Source of the DNA: Zea mays
Taxonomy: Eukaryota > Streptophyta > Magnoliopsida > Poales > Poaceae
Length of the DNA stretch: 64,000 bases
Direction of reading: 5' to 3'
Assembly (NCBI RefSeq): GCF_902167145.1
Contig: NC_050100.1
Coordinates: 213,708,081 to 213,772,080, forward strand
Shown piece after piece: positions 45,352 to 56,308 of the stretch; positions within the stretch are counted from its first letter, which is position 1, and each line of letters starts with the position of its first letter. A program made the position numbers and the translations under genes. Under the pieces are notes generated by a model. The model saw only the letters and a program-made list of their open reading frames with translations. It made no database searches and was not told where the DNA came from.

Positions 45352-46551
45352 TAGATTGCAAACACGAGTTGGGGAAATGCCAGTGTTATTAATAAAGCTT
45401 GTCCGTGATATTTGCCGAAGCCGACCACCTTGCTAGTAAAACGTGAATCATGAATGCATTATGTGCATGTGTCTTTGATGTGGTCCTAATTACTTTTTTT
45501 GTGTGTCTCCTGAACCTTTTCTGACGTACTCATCAGCTTCCGATGGTGGAGATCATGCACAGATTGGCACCAAAAGTGTGTGTGTTCGGCCTAAATGAAA
45601 GCGCGTTCTAGAGCAAAAAAGAAAAGAAAAGCGAAAGCTCCAAAAGCAAAAAAGGGAATTTCTTTTTTCGGCGTGTGAGAACTTGTGGAACCAATGGGAC
45701 CAGTGTGCTGTGTGCGCATGGATAACGTTCGTTTCGGGGATCGAAACGAACGTGGAACCCAGTGCATGTCCATATCAAGTTGGGTTTTTGCTCTCTTCCT
45801 GGACGTACGCAACGCAATGCATGAATCACGGCTCGCACCATGCAAAGACCACCCCACTCCGGTCGTCTGAAGAAAAGCACTGGATGAAGATGAAAAGATA
45901 GATGGCGGCACGAAAATCTTACATGGCCTAGCTGTTCGTGTCGCTTGCCGTTGTCTTGTTTTTCAAAGCCCTTTGTTGCTGTTTGCTACTGTGACGCTGG
46001 TCTCTGCAGTTTTCAAATGTGACACTATTTCCTTCCAAACACAAAATGGAAACGTAAAGGCTCAACTGCTTCACGTCTTCTTCTGGTCTCTGGCCTTGCA
46101 TTAGTAGTAGTGTGTTACTACAATAATGAAACAAACTTGGTCCTTCCTCCAGTCCAGTCAAAAACTGTGTTCTCAACTTTGAAATTTTAAAGAGGCATGG
46201 CATGGCACTGGCCTGACAGACGGCGGAATGGACATGTCTTCTCTTGCGTCCCCGAAGCGCCAAGAAGATTCAAAACCGGCATGCAAATCGTCAGAAACTT
46301 GCAGCAACGCTTTATTCTTTCCTGCTGTATGATTTGGTTCATACACTTCTACAGACTTCATTCAGAGCAGCACTGCAAAAATGGCCATCAGCCTATGACC
46401 AACAGACCAAGGAAGGGGCAAGGGGGGAAGCAAAAGGATGTTCCCCGCCACCACGAAAAAAAAGAGGAGTTCCTAAATTAATCTAATCGCGTCCGTGTAG
46501 CTTTTATCCACAGCTTAATTCATGACCTAATCTACGCACAATGTTCATGAC
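45352..46551. other. Intergenic and 3' flank of the U-box gene
   Basis: No gene seen. On the minus strand this lies downstream of the PUB stop codon. A TTTATT at about 46311 could be its inverted polyadenylation signal, but that is a guess from position. Confidence 0.35.
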
Positions 46552-47985
46552 TCATGAGAAGGGTCTCTTGAGCCCCTTGAAATCTACCGTCTCAATGCAC
46601 TCAACGCCGTCTCTCGACCCATTCAGGAGCCTGAGCAGCTCGCTGGCCCTCTCCTTGGTCACGCCCATGCAGCCGACCTGCAGCAGGAGGAGGAGCTTTT
46701 GGAACGCGCCCAGCTGCAGCGCCTCGGCCTTGCACGGACCCTCGCCCGAGAAGCTCTTGCACAGCCGCCACAGCGCCGACACGGCGAACTCGGTTGCCAT
46801 CTCGGACACGTGCTGCATCTTCTTGACCAGCACCGGCACGGCCAACGCGTGCGCGCACGCCTTCCCGCGCCCTTCCTCCGTGAGCAACAGGCTGTCGAGC
46901 ACCGCGAGCGCCTTCTCCGTCGTGCCCTTGTCGGCGTCGACTAGCATCTCGACCAGGAGCTCGACCATGCCGAGGTCGACCAGGCGCCTGGCCGCTAGGT
47001 CGCTGCCCCTGACGAGGTAGTAGGCGGTGACCAGCGCGGCCTTGGTGGCCTGCGCCGACACGGGCTTCTGCAGGAGCTTGATGAGCGCGTCGTGTACTCC
47101 GTTGGTCTCGGACAGGGCGTCGAGGCACTCGGGGTCGGAGTCGGACGACGACGCGATCTCGCGGAGCACGACGGCGGCGCTGGACTTCGAGGTCGCCTCG
47201 CCGTCGTGGGACAGGATCGAGACGATGGCGTCCAGCGACGCCGGGGAGGCAATGTGGCTCCTGCACTCCTCGTCGAGCGGGAAGAACACGACCAGCGTGG
47301 CCAGGATCTCGCCCAGCGCGCCGCCGAACGACGCCGGCTGGTCAACGAGCCGAAGGAACGCCGAGGAGAGCGCGCGGGCGGCTCCCCCCGCCGCGAGGCA
47401 CCGGCGGTTGCGGTCGCTCTCCTTCCCTAGCGCCCTGGCCTTGGCCGCCAGCTGGCGGCACACCATCGCGTCCCCTCGCCGCGCGGCGGCGGACACCGCC
47501 GCCAGGAGCTCGGCCGCGTCGGCGGCGGAGAGCGGGACGCGGGGCGTCGGCACGCGCTCCACCCCGAGGGCGCGGTTGGCGACGCACCAGTCCTGGATCA
47601 TCCGCCGCGTGGCGTGGTTTGGGATCAGGTCCTCCGCGCGCAGCGGGCGCGCGGTGACGGGGCACGTGGAGTGGCCGCGCTGCAGCCACCCCTCCACGCT
47701 GTCCCGGTCGTACGTGATTCCCGTCAGCGCCGTCACGGGGTCCTTCATCATCTCCAGCGAGATCGGGCACAGGAAGTTGCTCGGAATCGCCGGCTCCGTC
47801 GCGGCCACGGGCTGCTGCCTCGTCCGCCTCGTGGCGAGCGGGATCTCTGACACCGCCACACGCACCAACCGCGGGCGAAGCCGGTAGCGGGACACCGCCG
47901 GCGTAACCATCCCCGCGCCGCGCGCTAATATTGACGATGTCCCTCGGACCTCGGTTTGTTGTGCGGCTGAACTGTTGTGCTGCAT
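46552..47985 (-). CDS. U-box E3 ubiquitin ligase with ARM repeats (PUB20/21/22-like)
   Basis: An intronless ORF of 477 codons. The U-box spans about residues 68-140 (IPSNFLCPISLEMMKDPV, ITYDRDSVEGWL, CPVTARPL, PNHATRRMIQDWC), the E2-binding fold that transfers ubiquitin. Residues about 160-450 are a helical ARM-type array (for example KSSAAVVLREIAS, ATKAALVTAYYL, TEKALAVLDSLL). This order matches the short plant U-box/ARM proteins of the PUB20-24 group, several of which dampen immune and drought responses; the substrate is unknown. Start choice is open: the first Met is at 47985, but the internal Met at residue 26 (MVTPAVSRYRLRP) may be the real one. High GC and strong third-position bias fit a grass host gene. 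Confidence 0.93.
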   Translation of the reverse strand: MQHNSSAAQQTEVRGTSSILARGAGMVTPAVSRYRLRPRLVRVAVSEIPLATRRTRQQPVAATEPAIPSNFLCPISLEMMKDPVTALTGITYDRDSVEGWLQRGHSTCPVTARPLRAEDLIPNHATRRMIQDWCVANRALGVERVPTPRVPLSAADAAELLAAVSAAARRGDAMVCRQLAAKARALGKESDRNRRCLAAGGAARALSSAFLRLVDQPASFGGALGEILATLVVFFPLDEECRSHIASPASLDAIVSILSHDGEATSKSSAAVVLREIASSSDSDPECLDALSETNGVHDALIKLLQKPVSAQATKAALVTAYYLVRGSDLAARRLVDLGMVELLVEMLVDADKGTTEKALAVLDSLLLTEEGRGKACAHALAVPVLVKKMQHVSEMATEFAVSALWRLCKSFSGEGPCKAEALQLGAFQKLLLLLQVGCMGVTKERASELLRLLNGSRDGVECIETVDFKGLKRPFS

Positions 47986-48091
47986 GTACGGTGCGTGGAG
48001 TCCGCAAGCTGACGGGTGGTGCTGGCCTGGACTGCGACTGCGGCTGCGGGGCTGGGTGGGCGTCGCCGGCGTTGTGAATCAGTAGTACATG

Positions 48092-48102
48092 GAATATATA
48101 GG
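48092..48102 (-). promoter_or_regulatory. TATA box of the U-box gene
   Basis: On the minus strand CCTATATATTCC lies about 110 bp upstream of the first ATG. Further upstream, TTGACC at about 48298 matches the W-box core bound by WRKY factors, which would suit a defence-related PUB; single copies are common by chance. Confidence 0.55.
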
Positions 48103-48302
48103 TTTTGGGCTTTTGGCCTTGCGTTCGCCGGCGTTGAATGGAAAATAGAAGTAGACTGCTGCATGTGAGCGTGCGTTGTGGGCCTGACGGCCTGTGCAGT
48201 TTCTTAGGGCGCGGACGGGGAAGGGGAAAAAACCCGCGAGTGTGGACTGTGGACTGGCTAGGTTGTCCGTCGTTCGTTGGGATCGGGGTTTGAATGTTGA
48301 CC

Positions 48303-49193
48303 GTTGAATTGAAAGGAAGTTTGAATTATACACACCAGTACACCACGGGTAGCGATTGCGAATGTTTTCTCTTCTTCTTTTTTTTTGTTTTTTACGCTTC
48401 GTGTGCTTTATTTTAGTTTTCGGGCTGCGTCTCTGAATTCACTGTTTTTGTTTGTTTTGGATGGAGTGGAGTGACATTTCACTGTTTCAGTCATCCCACT
48501 TCGGATTTCCACTGATGGATGTTGAGAATAATCGTGAGTTGTATTTGGTTCGAGGGTTTCATGATTGCAAGAATAAGTTAGATATATTGTTGTGTGCATT
48601 TGGGTTTTGAGGCGTGAGGAATTCACTCCATTTCTATCCCGTTACAAAATATAATATTTCAAAAGTAAAAAAAAACTGTAGTATCAAATTTATAACCTAA
48701 TATTCAGCCTTCAGGAGCCACAATTTCAGAGCATGCTTTTCATTTATGTCTCCAAATTAACTTCATAAATATAAAAAAATATCTTCATTCTTCTGCCTAT
48801 AACCCTTCTATTTTGTATATAAAATTTTGTGTAACTTCATATCTAAAAGGTAGAGCTTTTAATGTTCTTTTCAAAAAAGATTAAGATAATCAAAATCGGT
48901 GTGTAAGTGTTTCGAACCAGCTTAAATTTGATTGTGGGTGTTCTAGGGGTCCAAATGGTGTCCTCGGTGGGCAAGGAGGTTTACTGATTCAGGCAGAACG
49001 TCCATACATCCAGTTTTCGGTGGCTTGTGCTATCGACACCTTTGTTGCTCAATGCTATGTTAGGGGTTATAATCGGACGAGAGAGGGGAAGGCTTCCAAG
49101 TCTCTTATGCGCAATGAGACCTAAGAACTACAAAATTGGTGCTCTCGACCTAGCTAAGCCTTGGGCGTCGTCGCGGTGTGCTCCTTAGCTCCG
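48303..49193. other. Intergenic, left part of an LTR-like segment
   Basis: AT-rich to about 48900, then sequence such as GGTGTCCTCGGTGGGCAAGG that reads like a retrotransposon LTR. No ORF with a family signature. Confidence 0.35.
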
Positions 49194-49720
49194 GTCTCCG
49201 CAATTCTCCGCGCGCTCTATGTTCGGGTGTTGGTCTCCGCAGTTCTCCGCGTGCTCTATGTTCGGGTGTTGGTCTTTGTATGTCCTCGGTCGACCCTCCC
49301 CTTTTATAGGCTAAGGTGGGAGTCGGTTACTGATAGCTTTTCAAGGAAGGAGCTATTGTGTTGTGGTAAAACAAAGCGTTCTATCTTGGTAAAGTCATGC
49401 TTGTCGGCATGTACCCGGTCGTCTGAGCTTATCTCGTTGTGCTCTGTAAGACTGGTGGCGCGTGGGCGACGACGAGCTCCAACGTCATCATTACTATCTC
49501 TGTGCCACGCTGACTCCTGGCCTCCGTAGCTTGGGTCTCGGCGTGGCTCGTCGTGTTTCGGCTCCTATAGATGGCCAACCCATCAAGGCCTAGGCTTTAT
49601 AGGTCATAAGTGGACCACAGGCCTAGGCACCTAGGGACCCATATTTCATGAGTGGGACGATGGCTGACTGTTCCACTACGACTCGATGTTAGACACAGTT
49701 AATGTAATCGGTCATTTGTG
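49194..49720 (+). repeat. LTR-like remnant with a 39-bp tandem duplication
   Basis: GTCTCCGCARTTCTCCGCG units of 39 bp occur at 49194-49232 and 49233-49271. A TATA-like CCTTTTATAGGC follows at about 49309. The surrounding sequence (48930-49720) looks like part of a gypsy-type LTR, but no ends, partner or coding region are visible. Confidence 0.45.
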
Positions 49721-51625
49721 ACAAATCAGTCTAAATTTAGGTGTGAAATCCACTCGAGTGACTTTTTCAGGCGACCTCCTTCGGGCTTCGCCTCGTCCGG
49801 TACCAGCCGTACCTGTCGCCCGACTCTTGGGAAAGAGAAGCCGGAAGAAATTGGGCTAAATAGCAACCTGGACCTGGTCCTCTAATCGATAGCCCATCGG
49901 CCAAGGCCCAATGAAACAGAAAAAATTGTACGGGCCTGGTCTGACTGAGCAGCCCAGGTGAGGTACCCTGGAATGCCTCCTCGGTCCACTGGGACTGGGA
50001 AGCCTTCAGCAGCGAAGCGATGCGACGTCTGAACTCCTGATGGATGGGCGCAGGCAGGCTGCCTGATGCCTCTGCGCCCTGCCGTCCGTCCGTCCGTCCG
50101 GTGGGTCGTAGAGTAGTAGTACTAGTATAGGCCACTGTGCGCTAGAGCGGAGTCAATGCATGCAGCCACAGCGCAGGCTTGCGTTGCGTGACCGTGACCC
50201 GCCACCGCCCGACCGGGTAATCTCACGTATCGCTCCGAACGTGGACACTGGACACTGACCGCGGCGAGCCACACCTTCACGCCCACACAGTACGTGCATG
50301 CTGGCGCCGCCGTACGGGCGCCCGGACGGCGTCTGTTCGCTTGTGTGATAATAAATAATGGCCGGCGGCCGGGGCAAGGGCAACGGGCGAGTGACGGACT
50401 GGCCTAGCCCGCGCGCTCGTACGTTCCGAGAGCGTCAGTGATGCAGATGTGTTGAGGTGCGAAATAAGTCAAATAACGCTGCACGCCCAACTACTCGTGC
50501 GCGACCAGTGCTACCACTGTAGTATCTACACGGTCTACAGCGTGTGGCCTTCCTGCTCCGTGTGAATCTAAAAAAACAGCACTAATTTGAGACATTGTTT
50601 AGAAAATAGCACTCATTTTCAATCAATTCAAAGAACATCACCAGTTTTATCAAATAAATTTAGAAAACAACACTACATCTATATTTTTTTTCTCAGCTCA
50701 CAAGAAAATGGACCAAATTATCCCTATCTATAGATAAAGTGTTGTTTTTCGAATTAATTTATTTCGTCTTAAACATCATTGCTGTTTTATGAATTCTCCT
50801 TCCTTGCTCCGCGTCGGGTACGGTCAATGATGATGTCCATAACACTGTCCGAGTGAGAGTACTGCTACTACGTACTACTACTTCCGAAGCTTCTCGTAAA
50901 TGCTAGTACTCCTGCTACCCCTAGTGCCTATATTATTAGCAACATGGAGGAAGAAAAGAAAACGAGAATAAAACAATACTGTATTTGTAGTCATACAGAG
51001 TAGGTACCGTAGTAGTACATGACTAGATGGCATGCCTTTCACGTACATGGAAGCCTTCTGATGGCCTGTCCAGATGGCAGCAGCCAGCAAAGCAGTGGGC
51101 AGAGGCTCCGGGCTCCGGCGCTCGGCTCTGGGCCTCGTTTCTGAGCGCTGGCTTCAGCTCTGGCTGCTGGGGCGCCGACGCCGTACAGACGTGGCCTGCC
51201 TGAACGGCTGAGAAGCTTTTGCGCCGGTGGCGACTGGCGGGTCATACCCAGGGGCCAGGGGCACGATGCTGGGCCCTTTTTTAATCATGACCCCCTCTCT
51301 CCGCCTCCGGCCTCCTCCTCCTCCCTGCGCCTGCGCATCTTTTAGCAGGTCGCACTGTTCGCGTCCAAGATGCAAAAGCGGGGCGCAGGTGCCATGGCCT
51401 ATGGCCATGGGAGAAACTGAAATCAAATGGAGGTTATGGGGGGCAAAAAAAAAAGGAAGACACGAAAGGAGCGAGCTGGCTGGCATCTGCATCTGCTCGA
51501 CAAAAGGGTAATGCTCTATGAAAAGAGCCCGGAGATTCTTGGAGTATTTCGAGTATAGTACATGTACTTAGCACTGTAGTGTAGTAACACTTTGCGTCGA
51601 GAGGGAGAATAGAACGTGTTGGATT
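49721..51625. other. Intergenic, no gene supported
   Basis: GC-rich and AT-rich patches alternate. Around 50565-50790 AGCACTAATTTGAGACATTG and the inverse of TTAAACATCATTGCTGTTTT hint at a small inverted-repeat element with AACAGCA-type ends, not resolved. Short ORFs lack family signatures. Confidence 0.35.
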
Positions 51626-52156
51626 TAGGGCTGGACAAAATACTCATGGCTTGTGAGCTCGCTCGACTCGTAGTCAGCTCGGCTCGGCTCGACTCGGCTC
51701 GTTTCAATTTTATCACGAGCTGAGCTAACACCTCAGCTCGGTTCGTTAACGAGCTAGCTCGACACGAGCTCGAGCCAGCTCGTTAGCTCGAATGAGCTAG
51801 CATTTATCTGTAAAACAAAGCATATACTTGTATTGGATGAATTAATAAATGACTAACTATGTTAGTTTAGTGTTTAAATGATGTGATATATAAAATTATG
51901 AGTATTGTTAGTGTTTTCTAGTGTTAAATTAGTATAAAATTAACTAGCAATTGATTATATTGTTGTATATATACATGTATACTATTTTTGTTGTGGCTCG
52001 CGAGCTAAACGAGCCAGCTCGAGCTCACAAACGAGCCGAGCCGAGCTGGTTCTCTGGCTCGGTTCCTTAACGAGTCGAGTCGAGCCAGCTCGTTTCCTTA
52101 ACGAGCCAGCTCGAGCTCGGTCGAGCCGAGCCGAGCTGGCTCGATATCCATCCCTA
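51626..52156. mobile_element. Non-autonomous hAT element (531 bp)
   Basis: The ends TAGGGCTGGACAAAATA and, inverted, TAGGGATGGATATCGAG are flanked by an 8-bp duplication with one mismatch (GTTGGATT at 51618-51625, GTTGGAGT at 52157-52164). Subterminal arrays of GCTCGGCTCGA-type repeats occupy both sides of an AT-rich core. Confidence 0.88.
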
Positions 52157-52164
52157 GTTGGAGT

Positions 52165-53594
52165 TTTCGTCACGTCACCCGATTTGTTTAAGATTTTTAC
52201 CGTCGGCTGCGAGCCATCGATCCATATCGTCCTGTTCTTCGGACTGTCTTGCTAAGTCAATGATGTCTTTCGCCTATCACGGATATGGTCGCTAATAAAT
52301 CGCGATATGCAGTGGTATTGCGTGCTTTGACCGGTATCTCATCAGACACGACTACTCAAGTGTATAGTTTGTATACCTCTCTAAAGTATCCTATTTGGTG
52401 CATGGTGCCACACCAAACATATCCCGTGAATGCACATATTGTCTCACGCGCTTTCTCAAGTGCTATATCAGATACGTCCAGTGATTGAATAGCCCCAAAT
52501 AGTTGCCTTCGTAGCTCTCTAGGAGCCATGTTCAGTTCACACCAGATAAAATGGTATTAAATATGACTGATCCGTGTTTGGCGGCACATGTCCGATATAC
52601 TGCCAATCTAAACAGGACATCATCATATTGGTTAATTTAGTTGTGGTTCAGGGGAGGTGTTAGGAGTAACCTGGCTGAATATGAGTCAGTCTTGGTGTAA
52701 CAAGTAGTCTATCTCTAATAGAGCTGTAAATGACCAAGACACAATATCTGTAGTAGAGTTGTAAACGGCCCAGATAGTCAGATACCATGAGTCCATGAAT
52801 GCCATCGTGTTGTATTCTATCTTCAACTCGTATTTGGCCGCTATATATTAATTAGCGTATAATACGTTGCAGGACAATGCATCGCTTACATTATTTGTTT
52901 CAAACATATGTCTAGACTGTGCTCGGATACTCATGGAGAATTGCGGAAGCTAGTTTTTAAAAGCAGGCTAAGCTAAGCTGAGAAAGCGTTTGTTTGGATA
53001 TTAAACTGTAATAGTCAGCATGTTTTGTACAACAAAGCTACTATGATACCCTCGTATAAAGAGATTGCTATGGTGTGGTAGGCTAAAAAAAGAGAGGCAT
53101 GTTGGTTAATTTAGATCCAAAAACTGAGTTTGTTAGCTTGCTGGATTGTGCAGATTTGGATTTCGGAGGCTTCTGGATTATATACAAGTCGACTGCAAGT
53201 TGAATCTGTATGGACTACTAGAAGCTAGCTTCCACAATTTGCTATAATCTAAAGGTCCCAATATTAATGGAGTATATTATTGCAACCAAACACGAATTAA
53301 TAACTATTCCCCCGTCTTAAATGTAAAGTCGTTCTACTACCTAAAGAGCCGTGACGATCCGTTTAACGTCATTGCAATTTCCATCATGTACATCATTATT
53401 TGGAATAAAAGAAACCATCACATCTTCTAACAATTAGCATGCATAGCCATATTTTGATGCAATGACAAAGAAAACTGTTTTCACCCCCGTAGAGACGTGC
53501 CTTTCTAAACTGTTATCTAGGGTAGGACTCGCGCGCGTGAGTGGATGTGGCCTAACTGTATGGTTTTTGCTTGCGTGTCGTGGAGGGTCATCGT
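52165..53594. other. Intergenic, no gene supported
   Basis: No coding signature. A MITE-like foldback may lie at about 52930-53290, where GAAAGCGTTTGTTTGGATA and TTGCAACCAAACACG face each other, without a clear duplication. Confidence 0.3.
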
Positions 53595-54125
53595 CAGAGA
53601 TGTCGATGGGTATCCGCTACCCGAAATCCGGTAGTTTTTGCTCTATTAAAGTATGTGTTTAGGTCAATTTCTGTACCTATGAGTTTGTTAATGGGTTTAA
53701 ATGGAAACCCAACGAGTACGTGCGCATGAGTTTATTCTTCCACTACCCATACTCACAAACCCACGAGTTTTTAAAACCCGCCTTAAAATCAACATTCCTT
53801 ATAAATATGTCTCATAATATTATTAATTGAATATGTTCTAATTGAAATAAACTTCATGTAATAAATTTTAAGCTAAAATTAGTTATCACTTGTTCTTTTA
53901 TGCTAGCTTATTAATGTATTGAATATCATTTACATGATAAATTATTTTTTATGTTGATGTTAGTAGGTATAGGAAACCCGTTGGGTACCCGAAACCCGCA
54001 TGGCTATGGGTTTGGGCAAAATTTTATACCCGTTATGGATATAGGTTTTTAGCGGGTGTATTTTTTTTACGGGTATAAGTTTAATAAACTAATATCCAAC
54101 GGGTTTTTACCCATTGCCATCTCTA
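53595..54125. mobile_element. Non-autonomous hAT element (531 bp)
   Basis: The ends CAGAGATGTCGATGGGTA and, inverted, TAGAGATGGCAATGGGTA are flanked by an 8-bp duplication with one mismatch (GTCATCGT at 53587-53594, GTCATCGC at 54126-54133). Subterminal ACCCG/CGGGT repeats flank an AT-rich core. Confidence 0.9.
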
Positions 54126-54133
54126 GTCATCGC

Positions 54134-56308
54134 CCTCCTATAGCCGGTGGAGAGTCGTCGTTCCTTGCCGCTTTAGCTCATCTGTCAAAGTTTGTTTTCC
54201 TATCTTGAATGACTGGATAAAGTGCTTGCCTTTTTTTTTTAAAAAAACATGTGATTAGAGACTCATAATCTACTATTTTCTTTTTAAAAAGTTATGTCCT
54301 ACGAAAAAGAATAACTTATGCTCCCTCTGTCTTAAAACGAAACAATAATTAATGTTTGTGTTTTAGATCTGTATCTAGATTTATTACTACTGGTTTAAGT
54401 ATAGACATAAAAATTAAGTGCTAAAATGAATACTAATTTAGGACATAGAAAATATATATGATTTCGAAAGGGAGGCAATTGCATAATCAGTGTGGCCGAG
54501 CAAATAAAGCATGGGGATGAGTTCGTGCCCGTGGACTAGATACTACGAAGGTGTGCTGAAAGCAGCACGCGCGCGGTTGACTCCCGGAGGAGGAGCAGGG
54601 TCCGTTTCATTTGCGACGTCGCGTACGTTTCGCTTACTGAAGCACAGTGCTAGTACAAGCAGCGGCGTGCAATGATGCCACGCGTGGTAGCAGCAGCAGT
54701 TACTTGGCCATTGGCGACAGCAGAATTCTGCCGCGCCTAGCGCCGCAGCCAGCCGACCAGCCATTGTTGGCTTGTTTTCCATATCGCAGCCGGAGCATGG
54801 AGGAGGAGCACGGTACCAGCTGCGTGAAATCCAGAATCGTTTTCGTGTCCGTTCTAGGGACTAGGGAGTACTGGGTCGGGCAATTGCTACTGCTCCGTTT
54901 GCTCCACTGGTAACCGGAGTGTGTCGCTATTTCCGCGTGATTTAGTAAGGACATCCTTGTTATTTTCTGGTTGGGAGTTGAATTCCTCATTCTGCATTTA
55001 TTTTGTTTTTAGAGAAGAAGAAAACACGTGAGGATTTCTCCATGTCGGAATACGGAATTGAACTAATTACTACCACTACTACCATTAGGTGCCTTTATTT
55101 TAGAGAAGAATCCAGTCTTTCTTATCATTATTACACTACATGATCTCTGGGTGGGATGCCATCAGACTGGCATCCTAGATCCTGCTCATAGATGACGATG
55201 GTGGTGGCTGGCCTGGCCGGGTCTTCAAGAGAGACGGGTTTGACCGAGGTTTCTCTTCGGCGGCTGACATGGACTCTGCGCTGGCAACCGCAGGGCGCAG
55301 AGGCGGGCCCATGCGCCGGGTCCACGGAGGACGGAGCAGCGCGCCGCTCCAGTCCAGACCAGATGCTGCCCTGCCGCTGTACTCGTGCGTGCGTCATCGT
55401 CTCTACTATTCCCCGGACTACCCTTCTGACGCGTCCCGTTCCATCTCTGCTTCCTGCCGGTGTCTGGCCGCGGCCCACCGCAACAGAAAAAAACAACGAA
55501 ACACGCAACGTGCGGGGGCAGATGCGGCAATTCCCCGCTCACGGCGCGCACATGGAACGCCTTCGCTTTCCTCCTCCCTCCCTCCGTCCCGTCCCGTGCC
55601 CCCTTCTGCCTTCTCTCACCGCCACGGCCACTGGCATTGGCCGCGCTCGCCGCCCACCGCCCACCGCCCCCGCGCCGCTGTAGGAGCGCGCGCTTGCTTT
55701 AGCGTAGGCCATGGCCCACTACTAGCGGGTGATTAGCCTTGATTAGCGGGCACCACTCCACTGTTACGGGAGGCGCGTTGTTTTAATCGCGGGCGCGCGA
55801 CGCCCGTCGCCTGTCTCGAATATCTGCTGCCGCCGCCAAAAGTGCGGATTCCTCCTCCTCCCCGTCGGGCGGCCTCGCCCCCCCTGGTGCCTACTGGGCG
55901 CTGGCGGAGTGGGAGTGGATCGACGTGTTGCGGCCGCGGAGTGGAGGCAATAAAGGGAAAGCTGGGCGGAGTGCTCGGGTACCGTAGCCGGATTAGTTAT
56001 TAATGCCCGCGAGCAGCTAGTCGTAGGCGTAACTATTTTAAGGCAGCTGTCGCCGCTGGGGACTTGCGAAAGCTTCGCCTCTTTTGAGAAGCTCTGCACC
56101 ACGCCTGGCTCCGCCCCGCTCCCCCTCCACCTCCAGGCTTCCTTCACAGTCTCGCTGTTGCTAGTGCTGCCTTGCTGCTAGTGATAGGGGTCCCGGGGCC
56201 CTCAAGTTCTGGGTGGGCGGCAAACATATGGTGGGCACCGGGCGGGGGAATAAGGAGGAAGAGAAAGAGGAGGAGGAGCGGCAGTAGATTTGGGCCGCAC
56301 AGGCAGGG
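54134..56308 (+). other. Upstream region and 5' leader of HK1
   Basis: AT-rich until about 54500, then increasingly GC-rich toward the start codon, with CT- and GC-rich tracts at 55560-55680 typical of grass promoters and leaders. I cannot place a TATA box or transcription start with confidence, and no separate gene is supported despite several overlapping ORFs on both strands. Confidence 0.4.

Noticed and set aside
46601..47887. Long overlapping ORFs on both strands across the U-box gene (up to 286 residues)
   Set aside because: They are frame shadows of the GC-rich PUB ORF; compositions are Arg/Ala/Ser-rich and show no family motif.
55131..55736. Several 100-160 residue ORFs on both strands upstream of HK1
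   Set aside because: GC-rich promoter/leader sequence keeps frames open by chance; no conserved motif and mutual overlap.
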